Part shown: positions 1 through 6,253 of the stretch, piece after piece | Numbering within the stretch: position 1 is the stretch's first letter | Layout: every line of letters starts with the position of its first letter | Source of the DNA: Bacteroidota bacterium | GTDB lineage: Bacteria; Bacteroidota; Bacteroidia; Flavobacteriales; Weeksellaceae | DNA: 6,253 nt | Assembly: GCA_023433225.1 (NCBI GenBank) | Contig: JAEZDQ010000218.1 | Location: 1 to 6,253 of the forward strand | Reading direction: 5' to 3' | Program-made: the position numbers and the translations under genes | Notes under the pieces: model-generated | What the model was told of the DNA's origin: nothing | The model's input: only the letters and a program-made list of their open reading frames with translations | Database searches by the model: none

Positions 1-1881
1 GTTCAAATGGGTGAAGATTTAAATCCTTTTGCGTCCAAATCTTTTTCGAGAGAGTCTTTTGTCCAATTGTTCAAAGAATTGAACCATACTTCCCAAAAGG
101 GAATGGTAGAAATGTTTGACAACAACATCGGTCGTAGTACGGTTTTGAATTCCTTCGGAGGAAAATTCCAAGATACGCCGGAAGATGTGAGTGTTCAGAA
201 ATTCCCCACGGACGGATTTACGAATTCAGTTTCGATGGCGAGTTTTGGATACAATCCGGAAATCAGCCGATGGTCGCCTTATCATGGAGCTTATTTTGCG
301 GTGATGGAAAGTGTAGCCAAAATCGTGGCAGCCGGCGGAAATTTCAAAGAAATCCGTCTGACTTTTCAGGAATATTTTGAAAAACTCAAAGAGGATCCAA
401 ACCGCTGGGGGAAACCATTTGCGGCAGTTTTGGGTTCGATTGAAGCCCAAAGACAACTGGAAATTCCGGCCATTGGCGGAAAAGACAGCATGAGCGGTAG
501 TTACCAAGACATCGACGTCCCTCCTACTTTGATTTCTTTTGCTGTAAGTCCGAATCATTCTAAGAAAATCAAATCGGCAACGATTCAGAAAGAAAATTCT
601 ATCCTTTCGATTCTCATTCCAACTTTAACTTCTGATCAATTATTTGACGAAACGAATTTGAAAAATATATTCAATTTCATCTATACAAATAATTCAAATA
701 TTCATTCGGCTGCTACTGTAAAATTTGGTGGAATTGCCGAAACCTTGGCCAATATGGCATTTGGAAATGAAATTGGTTTTGAATTAAATTCTGATTTGGA
801 TTTAATGAAATATTATCCGGGAGCGATCATAGTGGAACATTCCGAAGAATTAAATATTCCGTCTGAAATACAATCCAACTTTCATTCATTAGGAAATACA
901 AATTCATCGAAAGAATTTAACTTCAATGGAATTCAAATTCAAATTGAAGAAACAAAAACCGCTTGGAAAAGCACTTTCTCGGAATTATTTCCTGAAAAGA
1001 GTTTCAAGTCTCAAGTTTCAAGTTTCAAGTTAGATGCGTATGAAAATAACTTCAAACCTCAAACTTTAAACCATAAACAAAAAACAGTAAAACCAAAAGT
1101 TTTCATTCCTGCTTTTCCAGGAACAAATTCCGAATATGATTCGGCAAAAGCCTTCCAAAAAGAAGGTGCCGAAACGGAAATCATCGTGTTTAAAAACCTA
1201 TCGGAAAAAGACATTGAAGAAACGGTAGAGGCCTACGCAAAAGCCATTGACCAAGCACAGATTTTCTTTATTCCGGGTGGATTCTCCGCTGCGGATGAGC
1301 CGGATGGATCGGGAAAATTTATCGCAACTGTTTTAAGAAACGAAAAAATTAGAGAAAGCGTTCATCGTTTATTGGAACGCGATGGTTTGGTTTTGGGCAT
1401 CTGTAACGGATTCCAAGGTTTGATCAAATCAGGATTACTGCCCTACGGCGAAATTCGTCCGTTGGAAGAAGATACACCGACTTTGACTTTTAATGAAATT
1501 GGGCGACACATTGCGCAATTAGCGAAAGTTAAGGTCAATGATTCGCATTCTCCTTGGTTGAATGGAATGAGCGGAAAAGAATTCTGGATACCGGTTTCGC
1601 ATGGAGAAGGAAGATTTATGGCGGATGAAGCGAATTTGAAGGTTTTATTTGAAAAAAATCAAATTGCAACGCAATTCATTGATTTAGAAGGAAACATCGC
1701 AAGCGAAATGCCTTATAACCCAAACGGTTCGGTTTTGGGAATCGAAGGAATTACAAGTCCATGCGGAAAGGTTTTTGGACGAATGGGACATCCGGAAAGA
1801 TTTGAAGAAGGGCTATTCCAAAACATTCCTGGAATGGAAGTGATGAATATTTTCAAAAATGGAGTGAAATATTTTAATTAA
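1..1881 (+). CDS. purL: Phosphoribosylformylglycinamidine synthase, C-terminal half (partial, 5' end outside window)
   Basis: Catalyses ATP- and glutamine-dependent conversion of FGAR to FGAM, the fourth step of de novo purine synthesis, in the cytoplasm. The frame is open from base 1, so the 626 visible codons are about half of the roughly 1,200-1,300-residue single-chain form; the N-terminal domain and first AIRS-like module are outside the window. Visible, in fragment numbering: the second synthetase module, with SPYHG at 92-96 and GGKDSMSG at 159-166; a low-conservation linker around 330-365; then a class I glutamine amidotransferase domain from about 365. That domain has the nucleophile Cys468 in GICNGFQ (codon at 1402-1404) and the His597/Glu599 pair in GHPER. 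The TAA stop at 1879-1881 directly abuts the next start codon. The linker holds an unusual heptamer palindrome at 1001-1078. The catalytic residues of the glutaminase are intact, so the gene looks functional. Confidence 0.97.
   Translation, partial: VQMGEDLNPFASKSFSRESFVQLFKELNHTSQKGMVEMFDNNIGRSTVLNSFGGKFQDTPEDVSVQKFPTDGFTNSVSMASFGYNPEISRWSPYHGAYFAVMESVAKIVAAGGNFKEIRLTFQEYFEKLKEDPNRWGKPFAAVLGSIEAQRQLEIPAIGGKDSMSGSYQDIDVPPTLISFAVSPNHSKKIKSATIQKENSILSILIPTLTSDQLFDETNLKNIFNFIYTNNSNIHSAATVKFGGIAETLANMAFGNEIGFELNSDLDLMKYYPGAIIVEHSEELNIPSEIQSNFHSLGNTNSSKEFNFNGIQIQIEETKTAWKSTFSELFPEKSFKSQVSSFKLDAYENNFKPQTLNHKQKTVKPKVFIPAFPGTNSEYDSAKAFQKEGAETEIIVFKNLSEKDIEETVEAYAKAIDQAQIFFIPGGFSAADEPDGSGKFIATVLRNEKIRESVHRLLERDGLVLGICNGFQGLIKSGLLPYGEIRPLEEDTPTLTFNEIGRHIAQLAKVKVNDSHSPWLNGMSGKEFWIPVSHGEGRFMADEANLKVLFEKNQIATQFIDLEGNIASEMPYNPNGSVLGIEGITSPCGKVFGRMGHPERFEEGLFQNIPGMEVMNIFKNGVKYFN
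1001..1078. repeat. Palindromic heptamer array inside the purL linker
   Basis: Two arrays of 7-bp units face each other. The left arm (1001-1032) contains TCAAGTC followed by three exact copies of TCAAGTT at 1011-1031. The right arm (1048-1078) reads AACTTCA, AACCTCA, AACTTTA, AACCATA, AAC. Aligning the left arm to the reverse complement of 1047-1078 gives 24 identities in 32 positions, around a 14-bp centre. The whole unit is 78 bp, or 26 codons, and keeps the purL frame, encoding a Ser/Lys/Gln/Asn-rich stretch between the synthetase and glutaminase domains. The repeats are seen directly; that they came from an inserted element is inference. Heptads of this type are, as I recall, common between genes in Flavobacteriia. 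Confidence 0.7.
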
Positions 1882-3009
1882 TTGAGATATAAGTTAACCA
1901 TATTCGTTTTACTAATGTTTAATTCTTTGTTTGGTCAAAAAAACACCCCAATTCTTTCTTACGAAGATTTTTGGAATTGGTTTCAAAAAAATGAGAAATC
2001 CTTTTTCAATGTCGTAAAAAATGACGGAAATTTAGAAGAGGAATTTTTCAATAAAATTGCTATCAAATTAGATGAATTAAAAGATGGATTTTGGTATTTA
2101 ACTGGAATGCCAGACGATAACACGGTTGAATTAATTATTACGGTTGATGGTTATGCAAAAAATATTGTTTTCGCCGAAGAATTAATTAAGGAAGCTCCAC
2201 AAATAAAAGGTTGGAAATTTACTGCGTTAAAACCGCCTATTGATATTGAAAAGTTTGGAATTCAAATGGAAGATTTTAAATTTAATGGAAGTAATATATT
2301 CTTTTACCCCAATGTAGATTCAAATTATCCTGACGAAATTAATTTAGCCTTTGTTCATACAGATCTGACGAATGAAAACCGATCTGAAATTTCCAATGGA
2401 ATTTACATTTTTTTGGATAATTATTTAGGAGAATTAGATTTTACAGAAAGTATTGATGTTCTGGATTTTGTTAGAAAAGAAGATGCTACGCAGGAATTAA
2501 TTCCAATTTCCAAATTGAAAGAATACATCATTTGGAGAAAAAAAGAGTTCATTGAAAAATATAATTCTATTCGGCATAAAACTGAAGATGACTCCTATTT
2601 AATGCTTGAAGCAACTTTAAAAAGTGGAAATAAATTAGTTGCTCTTGTCAATTCCGAATTAATGAGTTGGAACGATAAACCTTCTCATCCTTGGATATCC
2701 GTTGTAACCATTCATTATGATGGAACCCAAACCAATGGTTTTCCAAATAAAGAAGACCAAGAACTTTTGAACCAAATTGAGGATGAAATAATGGAGGAAT
2801 TAAAAGATATTGACGGATATTTAAATGTTGGACGACAAACTGTGGAAGGAGAAAGAGAAATTTATTTTGCCTGCAAAGAATTCCGTAAACCATCAAAAAT
2901 TTTGTACAATATTCAAAAAAAATATTCTGATAAATTTCAAATAGATTACGACATCTATAAAGACAAATACTGGAAAAGTTTAAATCACATTAATCCCAAT
3001 AATAAATAA
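1882..3009 (+). CDS. Probably exported DUF695-type protein of unknown function
   Basis: A 375-residue protein whose role is not known. TTG at 1882 is the earliest possible start because the purL TAA lies immediately before it in the same frame. It is supported by the N-terminus it creates: RYK, then a hydrophobic run (LTIFVLLMF) ending NSLFGQ, which looks like a Bacteroidota Sec signal peptide cleaved near residue 18-19. The next candidate, ATG at 1915, would delete this. Residues about 25-200 open with an aromatic FWNWFQKNEKSF motif and form a module I cannot name. Residues about 235-370 resemble DUF695: HPWISV, a GFP loop, an acidic IEDEIMEEL helix, GYLNVGRQT, then REIYF. No catalytic site is evident. 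Base composition is far lower in GC than purF (2041-2100 has 12 G/C in 60, against 33 in 60 at 4081-4140), hinting at weaker constraint or a different origin. It is probably co-transcribed and translationally coupled with purL. Confidence 0.85.
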   Translation: MRYKLTIFVLLMFNSLFGQKNTPILSYEDFWNWFQKNEKSFFNVVKNDGNLEEEFFNKIAIKLDELKDGFWYLTGMPDDNTVELIITVDGYAKNIVFAEELIKEAPQIKGWKFTALKPPIDIEKFGIQMEDFKFNGSNIFFYPNVDSNYPDEINLAFVHTDLTNENRSEISNGIYIFLDNYLGELDFTESIDVLDFVRKEDATQELIPISKLKEYIIWRKKEFIEKYNSIRHKTEDDSYLMLEATLKSGNKLVALVNSELMSWNDKPSHPWISVVTIHYDGTQTNGFPNKEDQELLNQIEDEIMEELKDIDGYLNVGRQTVEGEREIYFACKEFRKPSKILYNIQKKYSDKFQIDYDIYKDKYWKSLNHINPNNK

Positions 3010-3030
3010 AACTTCGAACCTTGAATTCGA
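3010..3030. repeat. Short degenerate heptad run in the purC leader
   Basis: Straight after the DUF695-gene stop codon the sequence divides into AACTTCG, AACCTTG and AATTCGA, three 7-bp units resembling those in the purL linker (AACTTCA, AACCTCA). It occupies much of the 35-bp gap before purC. Three imperfect units is a short run in AT-rich DNA, so chance is a real alternative. Confidence 0.35.
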
Positions 3031-3044
3031 GAAAATATAAGAAA

Positions 3045-3770
3045 ATGAGCCACACAAAAAAAGATTTTATTTACGAAGGAAAAGCGAAACAAGTTTATTC
3101 CACGGAAGATCCGGATTTGGTCATCGTTTATTACAAAGACGATGCAACCGCATTTAATGCACAAAAGCGCGGAACCGTGGCAGACAAAGGCGAAATGAAC
3201 AATAAAATTTCGACTTTAATTTTCAATTATTTGATTGAAAAAGGAATTCCTACGCATTACATCGAAACGCTGAATGACCGAGAACAATTGGTCAAAAAAG
3301 TAGATATCATTCCTTTGGAAATGGTCGTTCGCAATTATGTTGCGGGTTCTATGGCACAACGATTGGGACTGGAAGAAGGCGCGAAATCTCCTGTTACCAT
3401 TTTTGATATTTGCTACAAAAAAGACGAATTGGGCGATCCGTTGATCAATGATCACCACGCCGTTTTATTGGGTGCAGCAACTTATGAAGAATTGAAATTC
3501 ATGTACGAATTGACCGATAAAATCAATGAGGCTTTGAAAGAATTGTTCCTGAACGCCAATTTAATTTTAATTGATTTCAAAATCGAATTTGGTAAGGATT
3601 CCAAAGGAAACATCATTCTGGCCGACGAAATCAGCCCGGATACATGCCGACTTTGGGACAAGGATACTTTGAAAAAACTGGACAAAGACCGATTCAGAAG
3701 AGATTTAGGAGAAGTTTCCGAAGCATATCATGAAGTGTATAATCGGCTTCTGACGGCTTTGGGAAAATAG
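3045..3770 (+). CDS. purC: SAICAR synthetase (phosphoribosylaminoimidazole-succinocarboxamide synthase)
   Basis: Joins aspartate to CAIR using ATP to form SAICAR in the cytoplasm. From the ATG at 3045 the product is 241 residues, the usual length for the short bacterial enzyme. An in-frame TTG at 3021 would add eight residues (MNSRKYKK) but lies within repeat-like leader sequence; the ATG puts the conserved YEGKAKQVY nucleotide-binding strand at residues 10-18, as expected for the family. Family signatures are complete: IIPLEMVVRNYVAGS at 88-102, DHHA at 136-139, LIDFKIEFG at 175-183 and DEISPDTCRLWD at 194-205. An A-rich stretch rather than a clear Shine-Dalgarno precedes the start, as is common in Bacteroidota. 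The gene sits 35 bp after the DUF695 gene and 20 bp before purF, in the same direction, consistent with one operon. Confidence 0.98.
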   Translation: MSHTKKDFIYEGKAKQVYSTEDPDLVIVYYKDDATAFNAQKRGTVADKGEMNNKISTLIFNYLIEKGIPTHYIETLNDREQLVKKVDIIPLEMVVRNYVAGSMAQRLGLEEGAKSPVTIFDICYKKDELGDPLINDHHAVLLGAATYEELKFMYELTDKINEALKELFLNANLILIDFKIEFGKDSKGNIILADEISPDTCRLWDKDTLKKLDKDRFRRDLGEVSEAYHEVYNRLLTALGK

Positions 3771-3790
3771 AGAAGTCAACAAGACAACGA

Positions 3791-5281
3791 ATGAAAACTT
3801 TAAAAAATACACCTGAATTTCAACAGAAATTTTACGAAAGAAACATTCTGAAAACCGCTTTCAAAGATACTTTGGACAGCATGGAGGAAGAATGCGGTAT
3901 TTTCGGGATTTATTCGGCCCAAAACATCGATACTTTTTCTTTGGCGCAGTTCGGGATGTTTGCTTTGCAGCACCGCGGACAGGAAGCAGCCGGCGTTTCG
4001 GTGCTGAAAGACGGTACTATCAAAACTTACAAATCCACAGGTTTGGTGCTGGATGTTTTCAAACAAATCGAAGAAATCGAAGAATTTCAGGGAAACGCCG
4101 CGATTGGTCATACCCGATATACCACAGCCGGAGGCGGAAGTTCCAAAAACATTCAACCGCTTTATGCAGTCAATTATTTTGGGAAACCCCATTTTTCGAT
4201 TGCCCACAACGGAAATGTCATCGAAACCGACGAATTAAAAGAAGAATTGATCAAAGAAGGTTTGCCTTTCTTGGCGACTTCGGACACCGAAGTAATTTTA
4301 CGCTCGATTCAGAAACATTCCGATTTAACGGTTCAGGAAGCGATTCAAAAAGGATTGAAAGACATTCGTGGTGCTTATTCAGTTTTGCTTTTGACCAAAA
4401 ATTCTTTGGCTGCATTTCGCGATCCGAATGGAATTCGTCCTTTGTGCATTGGGAAAATTGGTGAGGACACCTATGTTTTCAGTTCGGAAACCTGCGCATT
4501 AGATGCTGTAGGAGCGGAATTCCTGCGCGATATAAATCCGGGAGAAATTGTGGTTGCGGATGAAAACGGGCTTCACTCCTATTCGCTGGAACAACCCCAA
4601 AAAAATCGAATCTGTGCGTTTGAATATATCTATTTTGCCCGACCCGACTCCACCATTCAAGGAACCGATATTTATGATTTGCGGGTGGAAAGCGGACGAA
4701 AATTATTTGAACAATCGCCTGTGGAAGCCGATGTGGTAATCGGTGTTCCCGATTCTGGTGTGCCTTCGGCAATCGGATTTTCCGAAGCTTCTGGAATTCC
4801 CTTTGAGCCGATTTTGGTCAAAAACCGGTACATGAGCCGTTCGTTTATCGTTCCTTCACAGGAAATGCGTGAGCGGATTGTTAACCTTAAATTGAATCCG
4901 ATTGCCAATAAAATCAAAGGAAAGCGATTGGTGATTTTGGATGATTCCATTGTACGGGGAACAACGAGTAAATTATTGATTAAAATTTTGAAAGAAGCCG
5001 GCGCAAAGGAAATTCATTTCAGAAGTGCTTCTCCGCCGATCATTGCGCCTTGTTTTTTGGGAATTGATATGCCGACAAAAAAGGATTTGATTTCGGCCAA
5101 TATGACACCGGAAGAACTGGTTAATTATCTGGGCGTGGACAGTTTAGACTTTTTATCGGTTCCCAATCTGATTGAAATTCTGGGTTCCACCAATCATTGT
5201 TTCGGATGCTTTACGGAGAAATATCCGGTAGAAAGAACTACCCAAAAAGACGAGTTTTATCAGAAGAAGATTGAGTATTAA
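3791..5281 (+). CDS. purF: Amidophosphoribosyltransferase (glutamine PRPP amidotransferase), iron-sulfur type
   Basis: Makes 5-phosphoribosylamine from PRPP and glutamine, the committed and feedback-controlled first step of purine synthesis. At 496 residues it has an N-terminal glutaminase domain: predicted nucleophile Cys35 in EECGIFG, Arg109 in IGHTRYTTAG, Asn140-Gly141 and Asp165. A phosphoribosyltransferase domain follows, with VVIGVPDSG at 315-323 and the PRPP loop VILDDSIVRGTT at 381-392. Cys275, Cys421, Cys470 and Cys473 match the four ligands of the [4Fe-4S] cluster of the Bacillus subtilis enzyme, so this is the oxygen-sensitive Fe-S type made as a proprotein. Starting at ATG 3791 gives a 34-residue propeptide; an in-frame ATG at 3881 would leave only MEEE before the cysteine. 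I prefer 3791 because it follows purC by 20 bp and I recall similar extended N-termini in Flavobacteriia, but the choice is not proven. It appears to be the last gene of its operon. Confidence 0.97.
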   Translation: MKTLKNTPEFQQKFYERNILKTAFKDTLDSMEEECGIFGIYSAQNIDTFSLAQFGMFALQHRGQEAAGVSVLKDGTIKTYKSTGLVLDVFKQIEEIEEFQGNAAIGHTRYTTAGGGSSKNIQPLYAVNYFGKPHFSIAHNGNVIETDELKEELIKEGLPFLATSDTEVILRSIQKHSDLTVQEAIQKGLKDIRGAYSVLLLTKNSLAAFRDPNGIRPLCIGKIGEDTYVFSSETCALDAVGAEFLRDINPGEIVVADENGLHSYSLEQPQKNRICAFEYIYFARPDSTIQGTDIYDLRVESGRKLFEQSPVEADVVIGVPDSGVPSAIGFSEASGIPFEPILVKNRYMSRSFIVPSQEMRERIVNLKLNPIANKIKGKRLVILDDSIVRGTTSKLLIKILKEAGAKEIHFRSASPPIIAPCFLGIDMPTKKDLISANMTPEELVNYLGVDSLDFLSVPNLIEILGSTNHCFGCFTEKYPVERTTQKDEFYQKKIEY

Positions 5282-5286
5282 TCTTT
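5266..5286. terminator. Weak hairpin spanning the convergent stop codons
   Basis: AAGATT (5267-5272) and AATCTT (5280-5285) are perfect inverted repeats; allowing G-U pairs, the stem in rightward RNA extends to about nine pairs (5266-5274 with 5278-5286) around a three-base loop. It covers the purF stop and the end of the leftward orphan gene. The stem is AU-rich and has no good U-tract after it on the + strand, so a role as a shared terminator is only a possibility. Confidence 0.2.
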
Positions 5287-5674
5287 ATGGTTTTGATAGA
5301 TAATATTCATTCCGATATAGATAAACTCTTATAATATCATATATCACTGCGCCTCCGTTGGGATTTTTAAGTTCGCAGGAAAAAGAAGCCATTTTAATAA
5401 ACGGATTGTACAGTGAAAAAAAATACTGAATTTCAAACCCCTCAAAATCAAACTCTTCTACAGTTGATTCTAAATCTTCAGAGATTAATTTGACAATTTC
5501 CTTAGCTAAAAATTCTTTATCAGAACTTATTAAATATAATTTATCGGATGAGTGTTTAGCTTTTTTAAGTTTAATTTTTTCAAGTAATTTCAATATGAAA
5601 TTGAAATCAGGATTTGAACCGTCAATCAATTCTGTTTTTAAGTTATCCGGATTATTGACTTCAAAATACGGCAT
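5285..5674 (-). CDS. Small hypothetical protein (orphan), downstream of gldG
   Basis: A 129-residue protein that I do not recognise. It starts at ATG 5674-5672, with an in-frame TGA two codons upstream, so the start cannot move further out. It is probably cytoplasmic: there is no signal peptide or membrane segment. The N-terminal half is Lys/Asp/Glu-rich and predicted helical (NFILKLLEKIKLKKAK, KEFLAKEIVKLI); the C-terminal half is rich in aromatic residues and beta-prone (EIQYFFSLYNPF, AVIYDIIRVYLY). There is one cysteine, and no motif that points to an enzyme. Coding is supported by its full-length open frame and its place 36 bp after gldG on the same strand, suggesting co-transcription. 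Base composition is very AT-rich (5521-5580 has 12 G/C in 60), unlike purF next door. A function cannot be inferred. Confidence 0.7.
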   Translation of the reverse strand: MPYFEVNNPDNLKTELIDGSNPDFNFILKLLEKIKLKKAKHSSDKLYLISSDKEFLAKEIVKLISEDLESTVEEFDFEGFEIQYFFSLYNPFIKMASFSCELKNPNGGAVIYDIIRVYLYRNEYYLSKP

Positions 5675-5710
5675 AAGTCATTCAATTTTTCCAAATCACA
5701 ATGCGCTGCT

Positions 5711-6253
5711 TTACCCTTTCAAAAACCTCCTCTTCCGCCACCAAATCATTCCCAATCCGATGAGCCAGATTACTACTGCCGGAAGGATCAAATTGGTCAT
5801 TTGCCAGGTCGATTTATCCAACTGAACTTTGGTCTCATTCAGTGTCGGAATTTCCAGTTTACGGTTTTTCAAATTCAGGAAATCGGTTTCACCCAAAAGA
5901 TAATCTATGCAGTTGAGCAGGAAATTCTGGTTGTCATAAGAAACCGGACGTTGGTTCTTTGTATCGGGGCGCATGGAATATTTATCTTCACCTAGCCGCA
6001 TCGGACGTCCCAGTAAGACATGATTTTTTGCCACATCTCCGTCAGAAATGACAATCATTTTACCGTTTGTGGTTCCGTCTTTAAAATTTTGAAATTCATT
6101 TCTTTCAAACCGTGCGGCATAAGCCGACTGGAAATCTCCTTCGAGCAATACGGCAAGCGGAATCCGACCCATCTGATATTCCTCCGGATTGATTTCCGCA
6201 ACCTCGCCCAATTCAATCAGGCTCATGGAAGGCTGCAACGTACTGTATGGAGA
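5711..6253 (-). CDS. gldG: Gliding-motility ABC transporter substrate-binding protein GldG, C-terminal part (partial, 5' end outside window)
   Basis: GldG is the auxiliary or substrate-binding membrane component of the GldA-GldF-GldG ABC transporter associated with gliding in Bacteroidota. The frame is open to the window edge; 180 residues remain of a protein that is usually about 550. The visible part begins SPYSTLQ and includes IPLAVLLEGDFQSAY (about 31-45), GKMIVISDGDVAKN (about 64-77), a PVSYDNQNFLLNCIDYLLG segment (about 103-121), and a C-terminal membrane helix at about 155-172 followed by the basic tail RKRR. This is the arrangement expected of GldG: a large extracytoplasmic domain anchored by a terminal helix. 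An apparent TTG start at 6238 is internal and should be ignored. The rest of gldG, and probably gldF, should lie beyond the right edge. Identification is from remembered family sequence, without a search. Confidence 0.9.
   Translation of the reverse strand, partial: SPYSTLQPSMSLIELGEVAEINPEEYQMGRIPLAVLLEGDFQSAYAARFERNEFQNFKDGTTNGKMIVISDGDVAKNHVLLGRPMRLGEDKYSMRPDTKNQRPVSYDNQNFLLNCIDYLLGETDFLNLKNRKLEIPTLNETKVQLDKSTWQMTNLILPAVVIWLIGLGMIWWRKRRFLKG

Noticed and set aside
3021..3044. Upstream TTG start for purC
   Set aside because: It adds eight residues not needed by the family, lies in heptad-like leader sequence, and ATG 3045 gives the standard length of 241.
3771..3790. Separate promoter for purF in the purC-purF gap
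   Set aside because: Only 20 bp with no match to the Bacteroidota TAnnTTTG element; read-through from upstream is simpler.
3800..4207. 135-codon antisense open frame within purF
   Set aside because: Shadow of the purF frame with Cys/Phe/Arg-rich composition and no family resemblance.
3892..4464. 190-codon open frame on the + strand inside purF
   Set aside because: It overlaps purF in another frame, is very rich in Arg/Phe/Cys as expected of a shadow frame, and has no recognisable motif; purF is unambiguous here.
5490..5825. 111-codon + strand open frame across the orphan gene and the gldG end
   Set aside because: It runs antisense over two better-supported genes, including the conserved gldG C-terminus, and has no motif of its own.
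5711..6238. gldG as a complete short gene from TTG 6238
   Set aside because: The frame continues to the window edge with conserved-looking SPYSTLQ sequence, so this is a truncated long gene, not a 175-residue one.

Overview
The window looks like chromosomal DNA of a member of the Bacteroidota, most likely class Flavobacteriia. It carries a gldG-type gliding-motility gene and a large single-chain PurL. It is also AT-rich, with A-rich leaders instead of clear Shine-Dalgarno sequences, and it shows heptad repeats of the AACYTYA kind. A relative of Chryseobacterium/Weeksellaceae is a reasonable guess, but I cannot fix the genus from sequence alone.

Layout. Bases 1-5281 read rightward and look like one transcription unit. 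It holds the 3' half of purL (cut by the window start), a gene for a probably exported DUF695-type protein abutting purL with no gap, purC, and purF. The gaps are 0, 35 and 20 bp. Bases 5285-6253 read leftward: the 3' end of gldG (cut by the window end), then a 129-codon orphan gene 36 bp downstream of it. The two units converge tail to tail with only 3 bp between the stop codons of purF and the orphan.

How the genes work together. PurF makes phosphoribosylamine from PRPP and glutamine (first step of de novo purine synthesis). PurL converts FGAR to FGAM using glutamine, and PurC joins aspartate to CAIR to give SAICAR, so three steps to IMP are represented. The catalytic and ligand residues I can check in these three are intact. 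The DUF695 gene and the orphan are markedly more AT-rich than purF and have no evident link to purine synthesis. gldG belongs to the GldA-GldF-GldG ABC transporter set linked to gliding.

This is mainly a housekeeping region; I see no defence system, mobile element, CRISPR array or RNA gene. The most unusual signal is a 78-bp palindromic array of heptamers read in frame inside purL, in the linker between the synthetase and glutaminase domains. A possible degenerate relative lies in the purC leader. The second is a predicted exported protein of unknown function inside the purine operon.
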